A stretch of DNA of 64,000 nucleotides from Phlebopus portentosus (taxonomy: Eukaryota > Basidiomycota > Agaricomycetes > Boletales > Boletinellaceae). A program made the position numbers and the translations under genes. This document shows, piece by piece, positions 22,129-34,431 of the stretch (the stretch's first letter is position 1; each line of letters begins with the position of its first letter). Under the pieces are notes generated by a model that made no database searches, had not been told where the DNA came from, and saw only the letters and a list, made by a program, of their open reading frames with translations. The stretch is from positions 1,550,001-1,614,000 of the forward strand of contig JAYXKI010000001.1 of NCBI GenBank assembly GCA_037892935.1, in the 5' to 3' direction.

Positions 22129-24579
22129 ATGTCCTCCGCTGGCCGCCGCCTCTACAGCGCTGACCCGGACTCTCCGGCGTCCTCCACCGACCTTCTTTCC
22201 CCCTCGTCAAGAAGTCCAGTCTCCGGCGTGCAGGCCACGTTCGCTCAGGGTCCTACTCTTCGCTCTCAGCTTTCTTCGACCTCCCTCGTAACTTTATATC
22301 CTTCCTTATTACCATCAAGCCATAAGCTTATTTGACACTTAGAGCGAAACCCCGTATGCGGCTGCTGGGTCTTCCAAGGCATCCATTGCACCCTCTATCT
22401 CGGACAAGGTTTGTCCGGTTTTCCCCACATTTCACACCACTCCGCTTATACTTCGACCATTTAGTTCTCGCTCGCTCCTGACCCGTCCTCATGGGGCGCA
22501 GAGATAGAACCAAATTTTAAAGAGCCCGATGATTGGTTGCATAATCCCGATCCTCGTCGAGACAGGAAAATTGACAAAGGCGGAACCATCTTTACAAGTC
22601 GAGGATTGGCAAATTTAGGCTGTTTGGTATAAGCTTATTTGAAATGCTATTTATACAGTCATTGATGCGACGATATTCCTCTCCTGCAGCTAGTTCTTAC
22701 CATGGGTCTGGTTACTCTATTGTACGCCTATCCAGTAATGTCGATTTCATCTGACGCGTGCTAATGTATCGTTGGCTGCATATAGCGCTGGGTACCCCTT
22801 GATAACACATTTCACCAGTAACAAGCTGTCTACTATGGGTGGTTTCAATATTGGCGGGATTAACGCATCTGGCCAAATAGCAGAGATCGGCAACTTCGGC
22901 CTGATTGACAAGGATACGCCTCAGGAAGTGTATACCAAGGCATCGTACATCGATGGCACTACGCTGGAACTTGTCTTTTCAGACGAGTTTAATGTTGATG
23001 GCCGAACCTTTTATCCTGGTGATGATCCATATTGGGAGGCGGTTGATCTTCACTACTGGGGTACCAACAACATGGAATGGTGAGCTCTTCTTGGGAATAA
23101 TCTTGAACAAATGTATGTTGATGATGGTACGTAAGGTATGACCCTGAAGCAATTACAACAAAGAATGGGTCTCTAGAGATCACTCTGTCTCGGAAGCAGA
23201 CGCATGAGCTTGATTACGAGGGAGGCATGATGAGTACTTGGAACAAGTTCTGCTTTACTGGCGGATTACTTGAAGCGAGCGTAGTCCTACCTGGAGAAAC
23301 CACAATTCTGTATGCATTTCTATTTAGAAAATCTTGGCATTTCTGACTAAATCGTCTTTAGTGGTTTATGGCCTGCATTGTATGATATTCGTATTTATTT
23401 GGGAACGGACATGGTTTTCTTACGTATTTTCTACAGCTGGGCGATGGGTAACCTGGGCCGTGCTGGTTATGGTGCAACTCTTGATGGGACGTGGCCCTAT
23501 TCATACGACGCTTGCGACGTCGGTACGGTCGCAAATCAGACGAAGAACGGTCTACCTATCGCGTGAGCACAAATTAAACTGTTTCTAGGATGAAACACTA
23601 ATATCTTCTGAATCACTAAGTGCCACGGTAAACGGTGATGCGAGCCATGATGGTGTTCTCTCTTATGCGCCTGGTCAACGGCTATCTCGATGCACTTGTT
23701 CAGGCGAATCGCATCCAGGCCCTATACACTCCGATGGCACATATGTTGGTCGCTCTGCCCCGGAAATCGACGTCTTCGAGGCGCAAGTCGCTGATGGATT
23801 TGGTCACGTATCACAGTCGGGTCAATGGGCACCGTTCAATGCGCAGTACGAATGGTTCAACACTTCCGACAACATGATCATTACGGATTCGGAGGTCACA
23901 GAGCTCAATTCGTATACCGGTGGCGTTTACCAACAAGCAACTTCTGGTGTATCTTTAACGAACCAAGATTGCTATGAACTGTCTGGCGGTTGCTACAGTG
24001 TCTACGGTTTCGAATACAAGCCCGGATTTGATGACGCGTAGGTGTCCTGTTTCTCTCCAGTCATCAAAGTTCTGATTATGTCTTGTAGTTACATTGGTTG
24101 GATCAATGACGATAAGCTAGCTTGGCAGCTTAATTCCCCAGGCATGGCTGCAGACACACGAGTGGAAATTTCTGCTCGCCCTGTTCCACAAGAACCGATG
24201 GTATGCGAGTCGATCTAAACTAAAGCCTTCGTTGTCTGTTAACTTGATGGTTCTTCGTAGTATATCCTGCTAAACTTGGGCATGTCGGAAAACTTCGGCT
24301 ACGTAGATGAGGATCATTTGACGTTCCCGACTACCATGAAGGTAGACTATGTCCGAGTCTACCAACGTCCAGACCAGAAGAACATTGGTTGCGACCCGCC
24401 GGACTTCCCGACTCAGGCCTATATTAACCAGTACGTCCGAGAGTTTCCCTTGAGTTCAATTGACTAAACAAATATTTTGCTTAAGATATATCGAGGCATA
24501 TACAAACGCTAATTTAACAACATGGGAGGATGACTATAAACAGGTCAACCCGAAGAATAGCTTCCTTGACGAATGTTAA
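22129..24579 (+). CDS. KRE6: KRE6/SKN1-family beta-1,6-glucan synthesis protein (GH16-like)
   Basis: Start ATG 22129 (MSSAGRRLYSADPD). Order of parts: a Ser/Pro-rich cytoplasmic tail, a single membrane segment (LVLTMGLVTLFAGYPL, assembled from exons at 22620-22800) and a lumenal glycosidase-like domain. Domain landmarks are LVFSDEFNVDGRTFYPGDDP near 22970, GLWPA joined to WAMGNLGRAGYGA near 23360-23470, PYSYDACDVGTV, and the GH16 catalytic pattern EIDVFE near 23765. The C-terminus has MKVDYVRVYQRP and ends FLDEC at 24579. Many short introns. Known role: Kre6 and Skn1 are type II membrane proteins of the ER/Golgi and cell surface needed to make beta-1,6-glucan of the fungal wall. Which of the two paralogues this matches best is not decidable by eye. 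Confidence 0.92.
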
Positions 24580-25026
24580 TCGGCAGCGTCAGTGTTAAAG
24601 ATGGGCGTCGGACTCGAGCATGTCCGCTGACGATCATCCTTGCCAACACTCACGATTCTTGGATTCCTCGAGCATATAGCTCATTGGATGCTTTTTGTCT
24701 CATCCCTTATACCCTTGGGGTTCAGAATCATTGATGGAACACCAGCTAGTCCACTCATTTAATATATCTTCCAAGCTGTTGTTACTTCATTTTTCGACGC
24801 CCCTCTCAAGGTGCACACATCGCATTTCTTCGTTCATATGAAAGACGTGCATTCTTTTGCTTTTAACGGTCGTTTACCCTCTTGCACCTCTGTACAGTGT
24901 TTGTTTATACAATACAAAACGTGGAGCCTAATAAATCAGTGCGTCTGGATCTACATATAATTGTGTGTACCTCCTACGACAAATGCAAGTAAGGAATCAA
25001 ATGCAGAGTTTCTGCTACAATGAGGA
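24580..25026. other. Convergent 3' flanks of KRE6 and the UBE2O-like gene
   Basis: About 450 bp between two stop codons. AT-rich, no open frame of interest, no RNA gene seen. Confidence 0.5.
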
Positions 25027-28000
25027 TTAGCTCGGCACATCGGAAAGGACTTCTAGCTTGTCAAGAATTCTAGTGAGAGGAATAATGCCACCTCCAGTCA
25101 GCCTAGGCACGGCCAGCTCGCCATTGTCGTCTTCTGATTCCTTAGTTATCCTACTCTTCTCAATAAGACTGTGCGCACTGGTAATGACCTTTGCGAGCTT
25201 CCCTCGGGTGATGTAAATGTCTTTGATAACGTCCTCTAGACCACCGACAGGGACTTCAAGCGCGCGACGGACGAAACCTCGAGAAAGGACATACGCTTTC
25301 TCGTTGTACAGTCTGCTATTGACCTTGCCTTCGGTCGTACCCCGCAGCTTCTCATAAGCAGGCTCGCAATACCATCTGAAATTCGTCGGAAGTTGTCCTT
25401 AAGGACGAAAACTGTTTGTGAGTATGGACTAACACTTACGGTTCTTTTACAAGCACGAGACCCTGAATGGAAACGAAGGCTTGAAGAAGAGATGATCTTG
25501 ATGGATTCCACGATTCACTTCGGTCCCCTGCCCATGTCCCGAGGATAGAAAGACACACTTTCCCCTCCTCATACAAATTTGGATTGACACGGCCATTTCC
25601 TATCATCGGGCAATCAAGAATCAACCTGGGCTTGTAAAGGATTATTAAGAAGTGCTCGTACCGTTTGTCCAACTATGAAAATGTGCAATAGGTGGACTCT
25701 GGGGGAAATTGCCATCGAGCTTCCAGTCTATGACGAATGGAGCATCTTCGTAGGGTGTATTTTCTGGGCCAATTATGAGACTCCTCAAGAGATCTGTACG
25801 GTCTTCATAGGTTCGGACAATGATCGATTCTATCAAGGGACGTCAGCTATAGGACAAACGAAAGATGCACTATTGATTCACCTGGGAGACTTGTCGAAAG
25901 GGCTCGGTACTCTTTCGACAGACGAGCCATAAACTGTCGTGAAGGTTGGTCTGCTGTAGTCTCGAAGAAAGCGTGATCTGGAGGCGCGGACGGAAGTATA
26001 TCAAAGCGTTTCCATGAAGGCTCTATAGGAAGCTGTTTCCGGATAATGTCTGTCGTCATCCTCGTAATTTCAGGGCATTCAGGTCTGGGCGTGGAAGAGG
26101 CTTGTGGCTGAATGTTATCAGCACCTTCTCCAGGAGACGGCCAGGCTCCTGGAACTACGCCATTACCATGTATGACGGTGTCAGGAGTCGTAATCTCATC
26201 GACTTCCATTGAGTCTGCCACATCCTCGAGATCGCTAAGGGTTTCATCCACATCTTCATCTACCCAATCCTCTTCTGACCCATCGTCAAACTGCTGCCAT
26301 CGCCCATCCTCAGTTTGTACCTCATAAGTACCTTCATCGTCATGAAGAGGATCATATACACTATGGCTATCCGATAGTTCATCACCCCAGAGGTCTTCAA
26401 GCTGTTCGAGGCCATCACGAAGTCTACTTATTCTTTCCAAAGGAACATCGACTTTGCGAAGGTCAAGTAGAGTAACTTTCACTACACCATCAAGACGAAG
26501 CTATCAGGTCGATCGGTCAGCACAACCAAAAGCAGGCACAGAAGGCAGCTCACATTCGTTACTTCACCGAACCAATCTATTTCACACCTGCCTGGCTCAG
26601 GTCTCCTGATTTTATCGCCTTCAGCTGGTTCATGCTTCTGAGCGATCATCCGACCAATCCTATCCAATTCCTTCCTCCACCCCGAAAGTTCCCCGGTCTC
26701 TTCATCCTCGAAAGGTACTTCATGAATCCATGGCTCGAGTTCGCCTATGCTAGAGATACAGTAAGTTGTCCGTTATAAACCTATCAATAGAGCAGAGATG
26801 AACCTTGGAACCATTGGTTTCAGACACCCGTTCGTGTCACCTTCCCTGTGGATGAAGACCAAGTCTCCTCGGCGAACGCCGAATGCTTCTTGTGGATTGC
26901 TCCCGTTGGCAGCCGCACCATGAGTATCCAGTTCGAGCACAGAAACCACTTCACGACGTCCATTGTAGAGAACAATCTGCGCAGTTCGTTCCGAGGCATT
27001 CACAGACTGCACAACGGCGCCATGTCTCTCGTCTTCCGTCTTCCAAATGACATGATCCCCAGGCCTAAAAAGGATCAGCTCGCATGGAGTACCTTTTAAT
27101 CATGAATGGCTCTTACCAGCAATCATATTCATCGGGATTTAGGTAGGGTATCAGTTCAGTGGAGCGAGCCCTTTCCGAGGAACCATTCTGCCAGAGTAGA
27201 TCTACTGTTGTTTCTGTCTCGCATATAACGAACGTTTCTACTCGTATGGCTCCTGCTTTTTGGTCCTCTTGGCCATGTACAGTAAGAACGTGTTCCGGTA
27301 CTGACTTGAGGATGAGGCGGTCTCCAACTCGTGGCAATTGGTCATTGATTCCACGCAATAGCGTCAACTGCGAAATGTCCTTTCCATACCAGAACTGCTT
27401 CGGTCGGTTACGCTTTGACGCTTCTTCTGGAGTAAGCTGGCCGAATGTCATTAGAAACAAGAGGGCAACAGAAGGCAGAATTCATACAGATTGATTGACT
27501 GCCATCCAAGCTACAGCACATACGGTATGCTTGACAGATACCACCAAATCGTCGGAAGAAGGTCGAAGTTCACCCATAAAATACGATATTATACCTTGAA
27601 TTCCCTGTTCCGGAGGGGCTGGTAATATGTCCTGGAGAAGGCTCGAAATGCGTCTCAATCTCAGATATTTCAACAAACGTACAGGTCCCCGTTCACCAAC
27701 CACAAGATGCGCACTGATTTCAGGAAGGCGCACCAATGAGCCATCTGACGTCTGGATGACAGACTCGTCAAAGAACTGTAAGCATATTAATATCGACTAT
27801 GACTACAGGAGCAGCAACAGGCGCACCTCTTGAATTTGCCCGACCCAATCATTATAAACAACGAAGTCTCCTACTGCAATATCGTCGAATTCTTTGATGT
27901 CATCCACAGACTTCCAATCTTCCAACTAAAGATCGCAAATATAAGCAGGATAAATTTATATACATCATACATATCAGCTCACCTTGATGCGTGAGACCGC

Positions 28001-28583
28001 GTGCGCTACCTTCAAAGATCCCTATTGAACAATAGAATTCTGAATCGAGTACCCATACGCGTACCTTGAATCTGACATGAACGTCCGTAACGACGGCTGA
28101 CTGAACGTCTTCAAAACTGCGCTTGCAAAGGTCTCCCGCCTGCGAATTTTGCTTTAATTGAAGCACGCGAAATGAAAAGGCAGCCCTCACCTGCATTGGG
28201 CGATCGAGGAGCCTGAATGAGGACTCCGGGAGGATTTCGCGCATGTTATTTGGAAAGAAGGAAACGCCGACTTCCCCACGTTTGAGAGGACGAAGGAGAG
28301 GGTCCATTGTCGGTCCTTGAATTTGCATGTCGTCACTGTCATGCCAGCACCGCTGGAAGTACATAGAGAACGGAACTCAGTCACATACCAGTAGATACAT
28401 ACATAGCAAGTAGTGCGACATACCATCACGATCCCATATGTGGAGGAATTGGACGGGTCGTCGATGCGCTGAACGATATCCTCTCCGAAGAGCTAGTTCA
28501 AGATTGGGTGGAATGACTATATGATGGAGAGAGGAGAGCTGTATTACCTTCGTTCTTGTCTGCCTAGGCACATTATTACTCAT
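25027..28583 (-). CDS. UBE2O-type large ubiquitin-conjugating enzyme (E2/E3 hybrid)
   Basis: A long minus-strand gene with about ten exons, start ATG 28583 ([12 protein letters not shown]). The N-terminal exons carry [12 protein letters not shown], a phrase typical of UBE2O-like proteins, followed by several small beta-rich regions (near 27900-28360 and 26780-27460) and an acidic segment ([15 protein letters not shown] near 26250). The UBC domain is at 25440-25980: [29 protein letters not shown], the FPQSPP turn, and [18 protein letters not shown] with the catalytic Cys near 25550. The C-terminus ends VLSDVPS. UBE2O acts as an E2 that selects substrates itself, for example orphan ribosomal proteins in animal cells; the fungal substrates are unknown. 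Exon limits in the middle part are approximate. Confidence 0.85.
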
Positions 28584-28631
28584 TATTGGTGAATAGACTA
28601 GTGGTGTATGGAACAAGAAAGCTGAGGCTGA

Positions 28632-28651
28632 GATACGATACGATACGATAC
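28632..28651. repeat. Pentanucleotide microsatellite (GATAC)4
   Basis: Four perfect copies of GATAC in the 5' leader or promoter of the UBE2O-like gene, about 50 bp upstream of its start codon. Confidence 0.85.
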
Positions 28652-28761
28652 AGCAACAACAGATCAAATCTCATTAGTCATAGTCATGCCGATCTATTTA
28701 CGATCTCCCTAAATACATAAGTAGATGCATCTATACGACATGAACTGCACGCGAAACTTCA

Positions 28762-29623
28762 TCAGACTGACTCTGGAGGGTCTGCTAAGGCCCTACTCAT
28801 AGAATTGGGACTATCCTTCAACGACGCCGATAATACGTTATTACTCGGCATGGAGGAACCGACGTCTCGATCCGTTCTGGTTGAAGCAGCACCCGGCTTT
28901 TCAGCATTACTTCCAGCCTCCCGAGGAACTGGGGATGATAATGACCGAAATACAGGAGCACGCGAGGAGTGGAAGTCGTTGATAGATTTCGATAGCGTCT
29001 GTAGCTATAGAAAAAAATCAAAAACTGTGCGCTAAGACATCTTTACGGAGGAAAGAGACGTACCTTCTGCATTATTGCGTCAATTGCTTCTTTCCTCACA
29101 CTGAATCTATCTGACAGTTTGGTGAATTCTGCAGTCTTTTCTGCTTTCGTTTCATCTCCAACGTTGACAGTCTCCTCTTCCCCGGTCTCCTCCGGAGCGT
29201 AAAAGCGGTCGTTTTCACCAAGTCTTTCCATCTGCGCGTGCATTCTTGCAACATCGCTCTGTAAATTGCGAATTTCGGCGAGATGAGTCCACAAATCGTC
29301 TTCTTCTTCTTCGAATTCGCCAGGGACCATGACACCAACACTCTGACCATCGAACGGATCGTATAAGTTTTCGGAAGTTCTCTATTCCTAAGTTTTGCAG
29401 GTGAAGTCTGTCCAGGACCTGAAGCGTCCTGCAATTTGCCCACTTCATTATCGATCTGGTTGATGATAGCATCATGCGGAGAATTCAGAGGCAATACGCT
29501 CGAATTCTGCGAGACTGAAGTAACTTCAGGCCTGGGGTCATCGGACGAGTTGGCCGATGTCTGTTGGGTGCTGGGACTCGAGTTATCGAGATCGCTCTTC
29601 TTCGCGCTCGAATTGCCGAACAT
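28762..29623 (-). CDS. Small coiled-coil protein, unrecognised
   Basis: Start ATG 29623 (MFGNSSAKKSDLDNSS). The N-terminal third is Ser/Thr/Asn-rich and looks disordered. A central exon has NLYDPFDGQSVGVMVPG then an acidic stretch (FEEEEDDLWTHLAEI) leading into a helical, heptad-like segment (LQSDVARMHAQMERLG), then FTKLSDRFSVRKEAIDAI. After an intron at about 29007-29064 the helix continues with LQTLSKSINDF and the protein ends in a Ser-rich tail, stop at 28762-28764. The frame between the first part and the YDPFDG exon must shift near 29390-29420; an intron there is likely but its donor is unclear. Short size and coiled coil suggest a complex subunit, but I cannot name one. It is head-to-head with the MOCS1-like gene, 198 bp away. 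Confidence 0.6.
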
Positions 29624-29821
29624 TACGTAGTGAATGCAAAGGAATAGCTCTTGTGATTGCTCGCTCTGGTTGAATTGAAGCACGATTGGCTACGCTAACT
29701 GGAAGAAGATGTGCACGTGACCGAACCGGTGTGTTGTTGGATCCTTTGGGCAGCTTTTTTTGGTGTCCAATGATGTTTTACTTACGAAGCATGGGTAGCT
29801 TGCGACCTGCCGTTGGCCACG

Positions 29822-32211
29822 ATGCTCTCTGCTAAGACCAGATCATTCATACTATGGCGTCCTTGTCGAAGACTTCATGTAGCTGGTTCAACAGAATCAC
29901 TGGCAATTGAAGGTGCTTTAGATGTTCGCGATAGAGCAAAGGCAGGTCCCTCAATCCAAATAATTCAGGGAATTTTGTGACGAACTTGGTATTGTAGAGA
30001 AAACTTGCGGAAATAGAACGCATAAACCCTCTCACTCCCGTGCTTTTAGATTCGTTCCATCGACGTCATGACTATTTGCGAATATCTTTGACCGAGAGAT
30101 GCAATCTACGATGTGAGCCTTGTTGTTATCCTGTTCCGCATTAGGAGTACTGAAGCTCGCCCCAGGCTTCTATTGTATGCCGAGCGAGGGAACGGAGCTC
30201 ACTCCTTCAGCAAATATTCTAAACGATGACGAGATCATCCGCTTGGCTACTCTCTTCGTGAAGAACGGGGTGAACAAGATACGTCTCACTGGTGGCGAAC
30301 CTACCGTTCGCAAAGGCATAGTAGATCTAGTTGGTATGTTGGCACTTGCTCTGACATATCTTCGATACTAACCTTAACATAGGACGCCTGAAGGAACTTC
30401 GTCAACACGGCCTGAAATCAATAGCGATGACAAGCAACGGAGTCGCTCTGCATAGAAAACTTCCCGGGTTTGTTGAAAATGGGCTAACGCATCTTAACCT
30501 GAGGTTCGAATCTTCTCTTTTGGTCGGATATTAGCTTCCGACTTGACTTGACAGCCTTGATACTCTGGATCCTTTCAAGTTTGAGCTCATGACCCGGAGA
30601 ATGGGACATGACGCAGTTCTGCGTTCTCTCGAGCTTGCCCTGACCATGTCTAGCTTGAAGTCGGTTAAGCTGAATGTCGTTATCATTCGCGGTCTGAATG
30701 ACAATGAAGTTCCGAAGTTTCTCGAGCTCACTCGGTAAGCTAATCTGGTCGACACCCGCAGAGGCCAATATTAATAGGCGTATAGCTCATACCCTTTATC
30801 AGTTCGGTTCATAGAATTCATGCCATTCAACGGTAAGCAATGTAGCCTCTGTTTGCTTTGCTTCTGTCTGATAGGTAATGTATCCGCATTTAAGGCAATA
30901 AATGGGACAAGCATAAAATGATTCCTTCCTCCGTTTTACTGGATCGCGTGTTGATCATTCATCCCGACCTGTACAAGGTTTCTGATGAGATAAACGACAC
31001 GGCTCGGTCATACAAAATTCCAGGATATCGTGGCTCCTTTGGATTCATCAGCAGCATGTCTGATCATTTTTGTGGCTCATGCAACCGCCTCCGCATTACT
31101 GCGGATGGTCAGATCAAGGTAATTACCGGCATCGCTTCTTATCAAGAATACAAGTCCTTATCTCGTGAAGGTCTGCCTCTTTGACAGCAGGGAAGTGTCC
31201 TTAAGAGACCTAATGCGAAGCGGGGCCCAGGACGACGATTTGCTCAAAGTGAGTGGTTTCAGTATTGAAACTTGCAGTTTGATGATCATGATCCGTCCAA
31301 TAGGTAATTCGTGCAGCTCTCGGACTCAAGAAAGAGAAACACGACGGAATGGAAGACATAGACGTTGTCAACAATCGACCCATGATTAAAATTGGAGGTT
31401 GAGTGTATTTTTACTCTTCAAACACTGTATTCTACGGATCTATGTAGCATAATCCTCACTTTTGCTTTAACCATTCCGCCAGATCGCATTGTAGAGATAA
31501 ATAGAGCTTCTCACCGGACTTCTCTTATTTCGCTTCCAAAGGTGCATCAAAGCTTCACTATGCAAGATGGAATACAACGCGCATCCATCCATACTTCCTC
31601 GGTTCAGTTTTCGGAAGAGCGTCTTACGCACATAGATATGCAAGGCAGGCCCGCGATGGTTAATGTTTCAAGCAAAGAAATCACGCATCGATCCGCAACT
31701 GCAGAGGGAAGGATCTTCATTCCTGCAGTCGCGTACCGTCTTCTTTGCAATCTGCCTGAGACTGATGGCATTTATACTGCTGAAGCGAATCATCGTAGAG
31801 ACAAGTCGAGTCAAAGGGAGACGTATTTACTGTGGCTCAACTAGCGGGAATCACGGCGAGGTACTTCTTCTCCGGCTTCTTGATTCATAAAATAACACGC
31901 AATGTAGCAAGAGGACGTCCGAGTTGATTCCCCTTTGTCATACGGTTCCCCTGTCTCATATTTCAGTGGAGCTATGCGCGGAAGACCATTCTTCTGGCGA
32001 GAACCAGGAGATCAGTAGGCGATATAGTATTCTTTGTCGAGCCACTGCAACTTGTGATGGAAAGACCGGTGTCGAAATGGAAGCATTAACTGCTGTATCT
32101 GTGAGTTTACTCACCGTCTGGGACATGTTGAAAGCAGTGGCAGGAAAGGAGATGCTGATCGATGGGATTTGTGTTACGAGAAAATCAGGAGGAAGAAGCG
32201 GGATTTCGTGA
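29822..32211 (+). CDS. MOCS1-like MoaA-MoaC fusion, molybdenum cofactor biosynthesis step 1
   Basis: Makes cyclic pyranopterin monophosphate from GTP, the first step to molybdenum cofactor. I take ATG 29822 as start ([17 protein letters not shown]), a basic Arg/Leu-rich presequence for mitochondria; an exon end at about 29954 joins in phase to [17 protein letters not shown]. The radical-SAM cluster motif CxxxCxxC is CNLRCFYC, split by the intron 30115-30168. Further MoaA marks: [49 protein letters not shown] (second cluster), ADGQIKVCLFD. The MoaA half ends NRPMIKIGG. The MoaC half begins after the intron 31398-31482 and contains [33 protein letters not shown] and [17 protein letters not shown], with [15 protein letters not shown] near the end. 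Both catalytic parts look complete. Confidence 0.9.
31398..31482 (+). other. Switch intron between MoaA and MoaC halves
   Basis: An 85-nt GT-AG intron. If retained, translation of the MoaA half reads Ile-Gly-Gly and stops at TGA 31400-31402, giving the double-Gly tail required for MoaA activity. If spliced, the junction reads Ile-Gly-Asp and runs into the MoaC half in frame. Human MOCS1 makes its A and AB forms by the same principle. The frame logic is seen in the sequence; actual alternative splicing is inferred. Confidence 0.65.
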
Positions 32212-32350
32212 GAAGATGAAACGGGATTATGGATAATGTGAGTGGGATCGCCCGTCCAAAGTTCATGCTGATTGACGCCTTGGACAATAGTTTCCGGGTA
32301 TTCTGCTATTCAATCACTAGCTGGGAAGCCATCTTTCCTTCCGTCTTTTA

Positions 32351-33551
32351 TCACCAATGTCCCCTCTTTGTGTCGCAAAAACCAATCTCTAGCACGTCTT
32401 CAACTCCGATCGGTCGAGTCTTTCCACAGAGTCCCACGTAACCGATTCTATCATATATGTGTTGAGCGTCGTTGTGAATCCCCACGTATAGAACTACGTG
32501 CTGTTTTGTCTTCAACATCCTGTGAATTTTACCCCGGCTGTCAGTTTGTCCAGGCGGATACAAAGCTAATGCACAAACGCACTCTTCTGTAACTGTTCTC
32601 ACCAGCGTTTCTGCGAAGCCTTTTCTGCGCCATCTTGGTGTCGTGTAGACCTTCGTCAGTACCGCGACATTATCCGACTGGCGGGAAACGGCGCAGATGC
32701 TAACCGCCTCGCGTCCAATCCCATAAATCCAGACAGCCTTCCTGTCAACGAGCCACTGTGCTTCTTGCCTTGCTCTCTCCTGCGTCAATGGAAAGTAAAT
32801 CTATGACTGTATTTAGGTTTGTGTCATGCGTGACAGACTAAAGACTCACTGATGTGTCTGCGAATTCCTTACAGAGGGTGGATACCGAGGGCAAGTCGGT
32901 AGACTCTGCTTTGCGAATCGTACCTCTTGTAGACTCGGACTGCGTGGAAGACCTAAATGTGTCCTTCGTGCAAAACGTTAGGAGAGCTTCATAAAAAGAT
33001 TCCGGTTCCTCGATGAAGCCGGTCCTAGCGACCCATGCTCTTTGGAATCCTTTTACCAGGTCTGATCGCCCAAATACCGAGAAAACACGTTCTGGATGAA
33101 TGATATCGAGAAGCGCGACCTGGAGCGCCCGGAGACGGGAGTGAAGCTTGTCTTCTCCTGTTGAGTCGGGCACATCGGAGGACCACAGGAACACCGGGTA
33201 GTCCCCAAGGTGCCCCGTCAGACAAGAAAGTACGAGCTGAAGCTCCGAGCTCTCTTGCTTCGGATCGGAGGTCGTCCAAACCGTCAACCAAAAGTTTCGA
33301 TCGGCAGTTCGACATTCTGAGGCCCGTCCGCACGATAGCCCGATCTGTGCTCCATTCCGTTCGCGGCGATATGCATGGAGGCGCTCCGATTCGGCCTGAG
33401 AGAACTCCAGAGCATGGGAGAGGATAATAGTGGCGGATAGCTCTCTTTGGCAAAGTACCGAGTAGGTGTCCAGCAGGAGGTCTGTTGCAGAGGTGTGAAG
33501 CTTGACCAATATCCCCTCTTGCGACCACCTAAGTAAGTCAATCCCCGTCAT
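32351..33551 (-). CDS. GNAT-fold N-acetyltransferase-like protein
   Basis: Start ATG 33551 (MTGIDLLRWSQEG). The N-terminal 230 residues have GNAT-like secondary structure without clear motifs (HLGDYPVFLWSSD, FSVFGRSDLVKGF). After an intron near 32805-32850 the second part reads FPLTQERARQEAQWL, then the core: NVAVLTKVYTTPRWRRKGFA with the acetyl-CoA loop R-R-K-G-F-A, and VVLYVGIHNDAQHIYDRIGY at the C-terminus, a typical GNAT end. The stop is near 32351, only 140 bp from the convergent MOCS1-like stop. GNAT enzymes move an acetyl group from acetyl-CoA to an amine; the substrate is unknown. This two-part layout is frequent in agaricomycete genomes as an uncharacterised family. A short extra intron in the last exon is possible. 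Confidence 0.75.
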
Positions 33552-34431
33552 CTCCTGCTGAATAATGATGGGGAGGAATAAAAAATAGGGAAGCAAGCCT
33601 TGGGCGCCTATCTAGATAGAGGGGAGGGTGCCGCAGAAAACCACTTCTGGGGAGACGAAGAGGATGAAAGAATACTAAAACTGCTGAAGAAATACCAAAA
33701 GGTGTCGCTCAGACAATTGTAGTGGTTACATTGCTATCAAGAAATCCACTCGGGTTGGGAAAGGACTTGCTCCAGTCTCGAAGTAATTTTGTCACATACT
33801 CGCGAATCATGCTTATATTATTCATATCAATTGTTTGAATTTCCATGCCGCTCCTCATGGAACAAGAGAGAGCAAGAGAAACTACAGAATTATACATCAC
33901 GGAATCCGATCCAGTCTCTCGTACTCTGGTCGCCCCGACAGGAATATTTTTGGGATCAAGAATGATGTATCGGAGCGCTTGAGCAACTCAATCCCGGGCT
34001 TCAGAAAGTGGTTATTGCATTCGAGTAAGTGCGTGAATATGCACGGTTCCTTTAATGTTGAGATAAGAGGCCGTTATTTATTCGATATTCGGAATTCCTT
34101 TCTCAGAGAAGGGAGCTGAGGAAAAAATTTCGAACAAGTCCACTTCTTATGCACTATTTTCAAGCGGATAGCTCGATTTGTCCATATAAAATACACATAA
34201 ATAAAATCAGGTGTCGTTATGTTAACCAGAGACGTTGACTCTTTTCCCCCTCAATTTGGGTTGGGCGTTTGCTTACGCTCATTTTCTTACCGCAAATGGA
34301 TCCTTCATCTGATTCCGTCCGCGCTTATTGTTCATACTTTTAGGCGCCGAGGACCAACTTAGAGTCAGATCTAGAGTGAATTGAATTACACACTGGGTTT
34401 ACTTTAGCGCTGACGGGTATGTCGGATCGAT
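33552..34431. other. Intergenic, no supported gene
   Basis: 880 bp between the start of the GNAT gene and the stop of the amidase gene. The sequence is AT-rich in the second half (34060-34200). Small frames at 33709-33900 and 33835-34119 have no resemblance to a family and no splice partners. Confidence 0.5.

Noticed and set aside
30505..30520. tRNA-like word GGTTCGAATC (B-box look-alike)
   Set aside because: It lies inside a MoaA intron, and there is no A-box or acceptor stem around it.
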